Positions 42,401 through 51,700 of a stretch of 64,000 nt of DNA are shown here, piece after piece (positions within the stretch are counted from its first letter, which is position 1; each line of letters opens with the position of its first letter). The notes under the pieces were generated by a model. That model was not told where the DNA came from. It searched no databases and was given only the letters and a program-made list of their open reading frames with translations. A program made the position numbers and the translations under genes. Location: positions 1-64,000 of the IMG/VR virus record IMGVR_UViG_3300033146_000658; one strand, 5' to 3'. Source of the DNA: a virus.

Positions 42401-42919
42401 GTAATTATCATTAACTAATGCTTCTTTAAATTTCGCATTTTGATTTTTTGTATTAAATTCGTTCAATTTTTTACGAAAAGAATTTCTGGAATTTGTTTTA
42501 TTAATAGCTTTGTTCTTATCTGTATTAGCAGCATAATCAGGAATCACGGTAGTATTCTCGCCTAACATATCTTTCGTGAAGCTAAAATCATTTTCCTTAG
42601 CTTTCATTCTATCATAAGACTTCATTACATCATGTAAAGAATTCTCAATATTAACTTCATTATATGATTTCTGATTATTACCTAACAATTTAGCTGCCTC
42701 TATAGTTGGCCCTACATTATCATTAACAATCAAACTGCCATCCTCAGCATAATCAGCCATATAAGGTAGGATAGAGGCGATATTGTCTATCGCCCCATTA
42801 TTACCATCATTTATATGTTTTAATGCCTCAGAACGTCTGTTTTTAGGTATAATGATTGTATCTCCATAATTATTAGTCATTACGAGCTCATTACCTTCCG
42901 CTTCTATGTGTTTATTCAT
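39434..42919 (-). CDS. Multidomain virion peptidoglycan hydrolase
   Basis: A 1161-residue protein. In order: a crAss-type segment H-I-E-A-E-G-N-E-L with G-D-T-I-I-I-P (4-24); two short peptidoglycan-binding-like repeats (about residues 210-260, V-Q-K-K-V-G-L-K ... D-G-I-I-G); a cysteine-peptidase-like domain with E-C-A-G-H (Cys360) and G-T-H-A-G-F-I (His471), as in NlpC/CHAP enzymes; a lytic-transglycosylase-like domain with catalytic-type Glu590 in H-S-E-S-S, then G-V-M-Q-F and G-Y-N-Q-N; and a 450-residue tail with no known domain. It probably opens the cell wall during DNA entry. It overlaps the polymerase gene by eight bases. Confidence 0.7.
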   Translation of the reverse strand: MNKHIEAEGNELVMTNNYGDTIIIPKNRRSEALKHINDGNNGAIDNIASILPYMADYAEDGSLIVNDNVGPTIEAAKLLGNNQKSYNEVNIENSLHDVMKSYDRMKAKENDFSFTKDMLGENTTVIPDYAANTDKNKAINKTNSRNSFRKKLNEFNTKNQNAKFKEALVNDNYDKYTIGKNDNIKQKQMELLNGGFYEDSIIKNIDNLSSSEIIKVQKKVGLKGSDLDGDIGPITRNAVANYNENLIKKESDGIIGKRTKKAISAKNANLSLISNKKNNEMNRKGREEFYSEESKNSRLFGQIQTDIKDPEEAIQGIDIYDYDDIDDFKYTKNGSIEITSDPTKEYKYNNKECTGKKGECAGHVTKNLTEKYGIPSFTGDAWTYFKYTGKNKAGNELYSNSYNLFDWKRPDFNGDKKSIKDGISAAFKKQTPEDQAKLTNLPALSIVNMYYPGSASHEKAYKEGNSTIGTHAGFIEIINGKKFVNHEINGNTILTPLQDAIKGSSNGGMRIIAAKAYNEFDNVTSSHSYTDGSIKDLKGVNRTTSIGSKESNLYYETALDYASQIGGASGMSIENIKNMSRAMTLIGHSESSLGKAKLEGGKGNNSVYRDIIEAMSGEEYSKGVMQFKDETNLSENTRKNLNINNETLLAKGQAGLKTGMKAAAIKLTRNYKMISEIVRDNSDINLTNQEVWQLATQGYNQNIDNVSATLKKYKTIEGMNDAYVKQAAANGDEYKGYSAANNMGVISWDDKIYEQEPDPITESSNNNVNITNSNQNKSEPIVKRDDFQKDGDWGSINPSNINVDSYTSKSNTIDGARDLARKDLGDNEEFIWTDMHGNTRKYSTSMKRTIKGTRKLSDENIGGGVVSASRAKATGGVSGKNVIRPTGVNSTKNLEIDLTKGSMSAARTGEASNGNLIIGGEFIESNESAKTALEFKKYETERYGSRGRTVKMDDGQEFYSVVDGALKIGLVNEFNDDQVIVPVRWGGKYNTEYDKNTSMPGYKSKLAGAEMQIAIEVDEYNKSIGSASRNTVSYSRAIASIKNKIYKGAGIKKPGNDAFLDGNFNKMYDNAVNGKVILYDKSTGAQKLLYGFSKNNLKKKAEEFKESNPNASFLIIDNGRYNHMVENKKGLTDSDFRKYSSGDLKNKRGSGYNLIYSYPTK

Positions 42920-45900
42920 TATGTTTTACTTTAACCCAGTTTTCATTAATCCACTTACCGTCTTCTCCACGGCGACTTCCTATATTAACATAACCTAAAT
43001 CAGCTTCGCTATTAGATTCTTCATTAGTAACAATATCCGGCTCTTTTACTTCGTCCACTACTGTTTTTTCCTCAACAACTTTCTCAATAGTTTCTTTTTT
43101 AGGATTAGCCTTATCGTATGCCGCTTGTGATTTATCACCCCATATACCATCTACCGTAACACCTAAACTTTCTTGCTTTTTAGCATTAGCGTATTCGGGT
43201 GTGCCTTTTAAAAACATCTTACCCTTTGGTTTAGCGTATTGCGGATACATTATCTTGTCACCATTCTTAGCATCTTCGATAAATCCAATAGGTTTATTGC
43301 CGTCTACTGATGCATAGTCATAGGCGTCCTTTACTATGTCTTTTTTAGGTCTATTGTTCCTGTATGATATGTGTCTATTAGTGCCATCACTTGTTGGCAC
43401 ATAAACTTTTGTTGAGTAATTATCGCCAATTCCAACTACATTATTTGCATTTGGCTTGACATTTTTATAATAATTATGTAATTTTAACGAATCGTTATAA
43501 GTCTTATATGATTTATCATTCTTATTATCAACAAAGCTATAATCCATATCACCACCATCTTTAATGGGGGGATTATTAGGTATGACCATTCCGTGGGCAG
43601 CGTGAATTGAACTATCCCCTTTAGTAAAACTTACATTACCTTTATTAATACTTAATTGAACACCGCCGGACTTGTGACTAGGGTGGCCTTTTAAATCCTT
43701 AACTACTCGCCATTTACCACCTTTCTTAAACCCCGATTGCATTCCGTCTTTAGCTTTAGGGGAGCCTCCACCTTTACAGTTTTCAATATCTTCTTCAGTA
43801 GTTTTATTGTTAACTCTCATTAAGTCAACTTGTCTCTTATAACTACCATCACTAAGCATTTTGCTAAGTAGCTCTAATGAATTTTGAGACCTAATGACTT
43901 TCTTTATTTCCGCAGAGACCTTATCATGACTGCTATACATTGCATTAAGCTCAGAAGTAATTTCATCCTTCCTTTGAATTAGCTCATCTTTTGAGGCTGT
44001 GTCACTATCTATATTCTCTTCATCTTCCTTATTAAACTCATTAAGTTTATTGGATATATCAAGCATCTCTTTACTTAGCTTGTCTATAGATTCCGATATA
44101 GCAACTTTATTGTCATACAGTTTATCTAACCCGCTCGATTCAGCTATTCTGGCAGTATGATAGTTATCTTCTTGAAATAAATCATGTTTAACTTTTCTAA
44201 TCCCAGTTATTTTACTTTTATTAACATTAATATATTTACTTATGTTATTAAATAAATCCAATGGTATAGAATCGTTTAATCCGGCTTCGTCTCTTGATAT
44301 ATATTCATTTAATAATAATTCTTGAAATACCTTCTTCCAATCATTACCTGATAACATATCCTCGGGCTGATATCCTATATCCTTAAGCAATTCCTTGGCT
44401 TTATCTATATTGAATGTTTTTGATTTCATCATATTGCCTATAACACTTTTTGCGCTAGAGACTTCTATATTATACTCCGGAATCATCATATACATTTTAT
44501 CAATATCAAAGTCAGATCCTGATTTAACTACGATTTCATCATATAATATAATGGTATCTCCCATTGTCGGCGGCAATATACCAACAACATCTATAGATTC
44601 TAGCGAAGACATAGCCTGAGTAGGTATACGATAACCTATTAACCCTTTAAATATTTCAGGGTCAATATTTATATCACCCTTCCCTTTAGAGTTTAATATA
44701 AATCTTGCCTTATAATCTTCTAAGTCTTCATCTTTACGCTGGGGCATTATTTTTTGAATAATATTAAATGGCATCAATACTTGCGCCCTATTACTCATTT
44801 TACCATCTTTTTCAATAATCATTGGAGACAATCTTTCATTCTCCATCTCTTTTTTAGTCTTAAAGAATAACACCTTGGATTGATCCACATTACTTAAATC
44901 AGTAAACGCTCCAGAAGCCTGTATCATAGACCCTCCATTTGTTTTGATTTTAGTAACCGCCTTAGTTATTTCACTAGCTATAATCTTATTTATTTTATCT
45001 CTCAATTGAGGCGTTACAGATATATCCCCAGTAGAGTATAATAATTCCATATGTGTCTCAGGAGTAGTATCTTTCAACTGATCCATTACAGCATTCATAA
45101 ATGTGGATTTATCTACAGTGACCCCAGAGATATCTTTACCATATCTTTTCAATACATCTTTAATTGCATTGTCTGATTTGGCAGCAAATAAACTAAATAA
45201 TTCTTTTATCAAGACATCGCCTTTAACAAGACCCACCCCACTAATCTCATATTCTTTATTTATATCAAAATTGTATAAAATCTCTCTTTGTATTTGAGAT
45301 CCTATAGATGTTGCGTGATGACCTTTGGCTGGTAAATCTTGCTGTATTCTATAACCTAAATTTGAATATTCATTTCTGTTAAGTGGTGAATCTTCAATAT
45401 AATTACCATTATCATCAAATACAGTGCTTATGTTTTGTGCTCCAGCCTTGTTCCCTGACACGAATATAACTTCGTCTATTTCGCTACCCTCTTCGCTTGA
45501 TGTATTATACGTTCCGTCTTCATTAAACGCCTTACTATCCATCTTCTTCAATAAAGAATCTGAATGACCGGCCACCCCTGGAATTATAACAAACTGAGAA
45601 TATTTGAAGTATACAGGCTTATTTCTCGGCCCGTCTTGCTGAACGTCATAATACACACCTTTAACCGGCTGCATTAGTATCTTAATATCTTCAGAATCAA
45701 GCTCAAATGGCCGATTAACCATTTTGTCAAAAACAGAATCCATACTAGGACTCCATTTACCAGACTTCTTCATAATAAATTTCCATCTATTAGGAGTTAT
45801 CAACCCCCATCCATCAGCTCTGTTAATAGAGGAATATCCTTTATACATTTCCTTCTCAGACGGATCTGATTGATTAAAAGAACTTATTATCTTGTCTAAG

Positions 45901-48743
45901 AATACAGATTTTGCATTAACGTCATTTATTATTGCCGCACCAAAATTAACATCTTTCTTATGTTCAACATTAAGTCGCTTCCCATCAGCGTATGCCGCAG
46001 GAACACGTTTAATCATTTCTAATCCACTTTTAAAAAATGCTTCAGAACCATGAAATATAACCATGTATTCATGAGTTGATATTTGTCTATTAAATATATA
46101 ATCAATTATTATTTCTTCAGCAAGATTAGCATTTTCTTTAATCGATCCCTCTTTCGGTAATATTAAAGTTGTTGATTTAGCGTCATTAGACGTTGCTATA
46201 TTACCATTAGTATCAACTGATATAATGCCCTTGTTGAGCATTTTCTGAATCTCTTTAAGCATTGACGCCTTCAGGTTATCGCTAATTGATTTATCAATAG
46301 ATTTACTCACCTTCTCATCTCGCAAGGATTCTAAATAAGTAGGATAATCTAATATCTTACTAAAGAATTCCCCCATAGAATAAGCTTTTGCTCCTGAATC
46401 ACGAACCATTAATAAATGCTTCTCAAGAACTTCCATGTCACTATTTAACGACTCATCCGTAAATTGCATTCCGGACGCTAATGATTCTGGTGTAATATCA
46501 CCAACTGTTATTCCGCCGTCTTTTAATACATTGTATCCTGGTATAGCATTAAATTCCCTATCCCTATCCATAGATAATTTAAACTCATCATTAAACGTTC
46601 TGTCTTTTGACGGCTTAACCGACTTAAGTATTCTATAAATATGTTCTGATGAATAAGCTAGTTCCTTTGATACAATATTGCCTTTAGCAAGAATTTTATT
46701 CTTCCATACCTTAATTAACTCAGGACTTAGTTCTCCATCAAGATTATCTATAGACATTCCATTTTTAGACAATAATCCATTAACATCTATCTTTGACTTA
46801 GGATTACCATCACTATCCATTGGTGACAATGCGCTACCTAAGAAAGTCTTACTTAATACCGGTATTCCAGATATCCCTAATGTTGTAGATTTATCAGATG
46901 CGGTAAGACCCTCCTGTGCGTAATTTAAGGCATGCCCAGTGAGTTTTGTTATAGCGAATGAGTTAATAGACCTTTTTTCATTTTCTATAGCCCTAAGCTT
47001 CTTATTTGGCTTTTCTACTCTTCCTTTATATGCAAATAGAATTTTCTTAATGGATATATTTGATATCCGTTCCTTGCGTAATTCCAATCTCTCCTCTTCT
47101 GTGTATTCTTTTTCGTAACCAAGAATGTATTCAAGTATTCTTGAACCTCTACCTTCGCCATGTCTATAAAATGACTCTAGTTGAGAGAAGTCGTTTTCTG
47201 ATTTTGCTCTATTAAAGAAATCATCAATGAAATTTGCATTAGAAAATGCATATACTTTCTTTCCATCTGGCCCTAATTGTGAATAATCATCCATTGAATC
47301 AATTTTACTATATTTAGCAATTGATGCAATTTTCTTAAGTCCAGATGACTCTTTCGACATTATGGAAGGAGTTTCCGTCGATACCCTGTCATGTTCCTTT
47401 AATGATTTAATGATATGACCTAATATCTCTTTATCGTATATTAAACTATTATTATTACTATTAATTTCTTCTACGGCACTTTCTGATATTACTATACCGA
47501 ACTTTCTGTATAATAAATCGATATCAGCCGATGTGTAATCATCAGACTTCTTTAGTCGCTCATGCTCTGCTGACACCTCTTTAATTAACGCCTCGTTCTT
47601 TATAAAGCTATTAGCGTCCCTGCTCATTGAGAAAAATTTATTCAAGAATGAATTATTCCAATCCTCAATCATTTGACCCTCAGTGCTGTTTGCTGTTTTT
47701 GTATCAGAAACTTTAAGAACAAGCTTTTCCCCAACCTCCTGTAGCCCTTGAGCTTCAAAATTATTTGTTGATTGAGAAAATACGTGAATAAAATTATCTC
47801 TAGCAGATGGATTTTGTAATAATCTATTCCTCAATACAAGGAATTCGCTATTAGCCTCACCCATCTTTAGGAGCTTTTTACTCATGCTATCCCATATAGT
47901 AATAAGATCACCACCTTCACTAAGGCTCGGTGTAGTATCAGCTAATGTGGCCCATAACGTATTCTTAATACTTTTTGCGTTATGCACCTTAGGTATATAT
48001 CTAGATCCATCAACAACAGGATTTTCATTATCAACATATGGTATTCTTGATAATTCTAAATTAAGTAATGTACCTATCTTAGCGCTAGGATTAAGCTCCA
48101 TAGCGTCACGAATACCTAGGTCGCCACTTTTCTTAGCGTCGCTTTCGGCTATTTCTTGAACGCCTAACGATCTAAGTCTTTTAGCAATGTTACTTTCGAG
48201 CTCATTAATCCCAGAATCTGTCTCTAATGCTAATTGTATTGCTGAATCATGCTCTGTTCCATTTGTAAACCCATCAACTATACCAAATGCAATATCTCTT
48301 ATTAATTCAAAAGTTAAATTGCCAAGGACATCATTATCGACAACATCTGATGTTGGATCAAGATCCACAACATCACCAGTCGGCTCACCTTTGGTTATTT
48401 TAATAGCCCCTTCAATAGCCTTGTTTAATACCATCATCTCAAAAGAGGCCTTTACAATAGGGTCGACATTCTCGAATCCTGTAGGTATTAAATAACGCTT
48501 CGCACCTCTTTTATCAACTATAAAAAGTTTATCAGAATGACTCCTAAATACCTTTATTGTGCCAGATGATATAAATGCATTCCCACTTTCTTCATCATTA
48601 ACATCACCGACTTCATTAATAAACCATTTCTCTTTAGTTTGGTTTATAATAATCTCAGCTTCAGATCTACTAAGGTTGTCATTAATCGTATATTTACTAA
48701 TCAACTCTTCATGTATCGCTGATTCAATTTTGCAATTGCTCAT
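42912..48743 (-). CDS. Virion RNA polymerase, active-site chain (crAss DFDID type)
   Basis: A 1943-residue protein. G-S-D-F-D-I-D-K-M-Y carries the three catalytic aspartates at 1411, 1413 and 1415, the signature of the crAss-phage single-chain RNA polymerase related to YonO and eukaryotic QDE-1. The enzyme is packaged and injected to transcribe early genes. After about residue 1655 the chain leaves the polymerase and continues as a 290-residue extension with a K-G-H-P-S-H-K-S-G-G-V segment and a peptidoglycan-binding-like L-G-V-T-V-D-G-I-W-G-D motif near 1860-1870. The part that usually follows the active site seems to be a separate protein (36749-39364). Confidence 0.8.
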   Translation of the reverse strand: MSNCKIESAIHEELISKYTINDNLSRSEAEIIINQTKEKWFINEVGDVNDEESGNAFISSGTIKVFRSHSDKLFIVDKRGAKRYLIPTGFENVDPIVKASFEMMVLNKAIEGAIKITKGEPTGDVVDLDPTSDVVDNDVLGNLTFELIRDIAFGIVDGFTNGTEHDSAIQLALETDSGINELESNIAKRLRSLGVQEIAESDAKKSGDLGIRDAMELNPSAKIGTLLNLELSRIPYVDNENPVVDGSRYIPKVHNAKSIKNTLWATLADTTPSLSEGGDLITIWDSMSKKLLKMGEANSEFLVLRNRLLQNPSARDNFIHVFSQSTNNFEAQGLQEVGEKLVLKVSDTKTANSTEGQMIEDWNNSFLNKFFSMSRDANSFIKNEALIKEVSAEHERLKKSDDYTSADIDLLYRKFGIVISESAVEEINSNNNSLIYDKEILGHIIKSLKEHDRVSTETPSIMSKESSGLKKIASIAKYSKIDSMDDYSQLGPDGKKVYAFSNANFIDDFFNRAKSENDFSQLESFYRHGEGRGSRILEYILGYEKEYTEEERLELRKERISNISIKKILFAYKGRVEKPNKKLRAIENEKRSINSFAITKLTGHALNYAQEGLTASDKSTTLGISGIPVLSKTFLGSALSPMDSDGNPKSKIDVNGLLSKNGMSIDNLDGELSPELIKVWKNKILAKGNIVSKELAYSSEHIYRILKSVKPSKDRTFNDEFKLSMDRDREFNAIPGYNVLKDGGITVGDITPESLASGMQFTDESLNSDMEVLEKHLLMVRDSGAKAYSMGEFFSKILDYPTYLESLRDEKVSKSIDKSISDNLKASMLKEIQKMLNKGIISVDTNGNIATSNDAKSTTLILPKEGSIKENANLAEEIIIDYIFNRQISTHEYMVIFHGSEAFFKSGLEMIKRVPAAYADGKRLNVEHKKDVNFGAAIINDVNAKSVFLDKIISSFNQSDPSEKEMYKGYSSINRADGWGLITPNRWKFIMKKSGKWSPSMDSVFDKMVNRPFELDSEDIKILMQPVKGVYYDVQQDGPRNKPVYFKYSQFVIIPGVAGHSDSLLKKMDSKAFNEDGTYNTSSEEGSEIDEVIFVSGNKAGAQNISTVFDDNGNYIEDSPLNRNEYSNLGYRIQQDLPAKGHHATSIGSQIQREILYNFDINKEYEISGVGLVKGDVLIKELFSLFAAKSDNAIKDVLKRYGKDISGVTVDKSTFMNAVMDQLKDTTPETHMELLYSTGDISVTPQLRDKINKIIASEITKAVTKIKTNGGSMIQASGAFTDLSNVDQSKVLFFKTKKEMENERLSPMIIEKDGKMSNRAQVLMPFNIIQKIMPQRKDEDLEDYKARFILNSKGKGDINIDPEIFKGLIGYRIPTQAMSSLESIDVVGILPPTMGDTIILYDEIVVKSGSDFDIDKMYMMIPEYNIEVSSAKSVIGNMMKSKTFNIDKAKELLKDIGYQPEDMLSGNDWKKVFQELLLNEYISRDEAGLNDSIPLDLFNNISKYINVNKSKITGIRKVKHDLFQEDNYHTARIAESSGLDKLYDNKVAISESIDKLSKEMLDISNKLNEFNKEDEENIDSDTASKDELIQRKDEITSELNAMYSSHDKVSAEIKKVIRSQNSLELLSKMLSDGSYKRQVDLMRVNNKTTEEDIENCKGGGSPKAKDGMQSGFKKGGKWRVVKDLKGHPSHKSGGVQLSINKGNVSFTKGDSSIHAAHGMVIPNNPPIKDGGDMDYSFVDNKNDKSYKTYNDSLKLHNYYKNVKPNANNVVGIGDNYSTKVYVPTSDGTNRHISYRNNRPKKDIVKDAYDYASVDGNKPIGFIEDAKNGDKIMYPQYAKPKGKMFLKGTPEYANAKKQESLGVTVDGIWGDKSQAAYDKANPKKETIEKVVEEKTVVDEVKEPDIVTNEESNSEADLGYVNIGSRRGEDGKWINENWVKVKHNE

Positions 48744-48749
48744 ATTGTG

Positions 48750-51700
48750 TTATTTTTTACATTCATTCATTTCATTTAACGCATCTTGTATCTTCTGTAA
48801 TTGAATTTTACCAAATTCAGATTTTGCCATAATACTCCCATTGACCCCGTTAATTTTTAGACTAATATAATTTGACGTTCTCCCGGTATTAACCTTCTGA
48901 GCATTCTTTCCTGTTGATATAACATCGTATTTATCCCCATTGATTTCAGCTATCATCGAATCAACTTCCTTAATAATGTCCTCTTTACTTAAATTATCAT
49001 CAAATGTAATATTCTGAGGGAATTCATATAGGTTATCTTCAACTAAAGGCTCAGTAATTTCATCCTCCTTAGTTTCAATAATATCTGTATTTTTAGGAGG
49101 TTTAATAGTAATTGCTTTTTCGTTATGCATTTCAACACCCCATTTGATAGCTTCGCTTAAATCATTAAAGGACTTTCTTGTCTTGCGACTTTTCCTAAAT
49201 GATGTTGTATATGTAATTTTACCATCCTCGTCCTCTTTAGCATCTATTTTGAATGTCAATTTAGCTTTATTAAATTCGGCTATAGTAGAGTAGTTGTTAT
49301 CAGATTTTTCTTTAGCCTTCTTTACAACCTTAGATTTGCCTTTCTTAACATAATATCCATCTTTATTCTTTTCGTATCCAGCATCCTCCAATTCTGTTAT
49401 TATAGAATCGACATCCTGTTTAGATTTCGCTAGATTAAAAAACTTTCTCTTAAACTCCTTATCATGACTAAGTTCAATTATTCTATTAATATTAGCTGAT
49501 TTCTCATCTAATGATGACGCCTCTCTTAATGACCTTAATGCTATCGATTGTTGACTGGCTTTCATTTTTGATTTTCTCCCAAGAGTGTTCTCAAAAGCAC
49601 CAGACCCTGAAGTTGTTTTATTTTTGGACGATTCTCTCTTAGCCTCCTTGTGAATATTAATCTTTGTTGTCATGATAGGAGATAATCCAACACTATCCTC
49701 TTCAGGGATAAATTCTACATTATCGGCTATGTCTGTAGATAATACATTATTAATAACGAATGCGGCATAACTATCCTTCTCATAAGATCCTTCATTCCTT
49801 ATAACATCAAATCTAACATTTGTCTTTATATCAGCGTTAATTAATGCTGCTTTAATAACATCTATACCAACTACTTGCCCAGAATTATTAGTTACTTTTC
49901 CTGAATTCTCATTAAATTTATATGATGTATCGCCTATTATTACCGCCTTTGTTTTACTAAAGGTAGCTAATTTCTTTTTATTACCATCAATTAAAGTCTG
50001 CTCTCCGCTATTGACAAACATATCTAATAATTCATACAATTTAGTCTTTGAATTAATTAAATCAGCATTTAACCCTAGTTTATTTATAACATTATCTCTC
50101 ATTGCAGATAATACTTTACCATCATTATTATTGCCAAGTGCTATATTAAACATTATTTCAGCAACTATACCAGCTAATTCCGGATGAGTATCATTTAATG
50201 AATTATGATTTAACTTAATAGGAAGTAATCTACCTGACGCAGTCTTACCGGTGAAGTATATTCTTCCGGAACTATGGTCTTTAGCTTTGAGTTTTTTAAG
50301 AATTTGAGATAACTCAACTCCACTCTTACCTTTTCCTTTAGACATTTTACTATAATCTAAATTCATATCGGAATAAACTAATAGTTTCTCTATTAAGTTC
50401 CCTATACGTTCGGATTCATTTTCGCCTAAGTTATCAACAGCGTTTAGTAAATTACGATCACCTCTAGACTCTTTTTCTTTAATTTTATTAATTGACTCAA
50501 AGACAGACGTATTATTAAATGTTACCTTTACATCTTTATCCTTAACTCCTTTCTCATTCATTTTATCAGAAAGTTCTTTATAAATATTTCTTACACTCTG
50601 GTTATCAGAAGTATCTCTGCTTTCATTTATTACATTATAAGCAAATGTTTTAAATACTACTTTCTTTCCTTTATTCTTCCCACTTTTAATAGTCGTTGTA
50701 ACTACTGCCTTTAACCCAAAATTAAACTTCTTAGCAGCCTCCTCCATCGCTTTCGGATCATTTGGGGTATTGCCAGAATAATCTAAATCAGGTATTGTCT
50801 CCATTGACTTGCCTTCGGTTGAAACCGGAATAATGTCTACTGATGTTGTTACATTTTCAGAGTCTACATCTTCGCCAAGGTCTTCAAGTTTTGATACATA
50901 TTCATTGTAATCACCCTCTGAAGACTTACTTTCAGTAGTGGCTAATGACATAGCTTTCAAATGACTATTCTCACTAGTCCCGCTAGTGGAGATGTCTTTC
51001 GACTTCTCGTTTTTATTTACCGGGCTAGTAACATTTGTCTTCTTCTTTGTGTTCTTTACTGATTTATCAGGTTTGCTATTCTTTATCTTAGAGTGTTCTT
51101 TAGCGACTTCTCTCTTGGCATCAAGCATTCTTGTAGCGGCCTTTTCTGATTGCTCTAATAATTCATTGAACTTATCAAGATTCATATCTTTACTAAAGTT
51201 CTCTGATATTAATTTAGCCCTATTCAATAAACCTTCTTTCCATTCAGTAATACCTTGCTCGTCTTTAAAATCCATTGAAGCAAATTGTTTAGCCTCTTCT
51301 TCAATTGCCTTTAGGTCTACTTTAGCTTTTTCTGTTGCATAAAATGCTGGGTCAGCAAATAATTGATTGCTTAAATTAATAGCATTATGCAATCCTATCT
51401 TAGCTACTTTAAGCTCTTTAAATGCATCGACAACAGATTCGGCTTCTTGCTTTGAGTATCCTGATTTTTTACTATCCAAAATACCTATAACCTGCTTGAA
51501 TACAGATGATGACGATGTCATATAATTACCTAATTCAGACATTAATTCACGCCTTTTTTCCTCATCAACAAATCCAGCACTATTTAATGACATATTGAAT
51601 GCATCCTCAATCTCAAAATTGTTCTCCTCTGAAATAAACTTATCTATTAGATTTAATCCATTTTCGTCTACAGTATTTAGTATATCAGACAATCCTGGAT

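Noticed and set aside
42912-43775. An intein in the polymerase (extension follows a Cys and ends in K-H-N-E)
   Set aside because: The extension has wall-binding-like and Gly/His modules rather than intein blocks, and no downstream extein is joined in frame.
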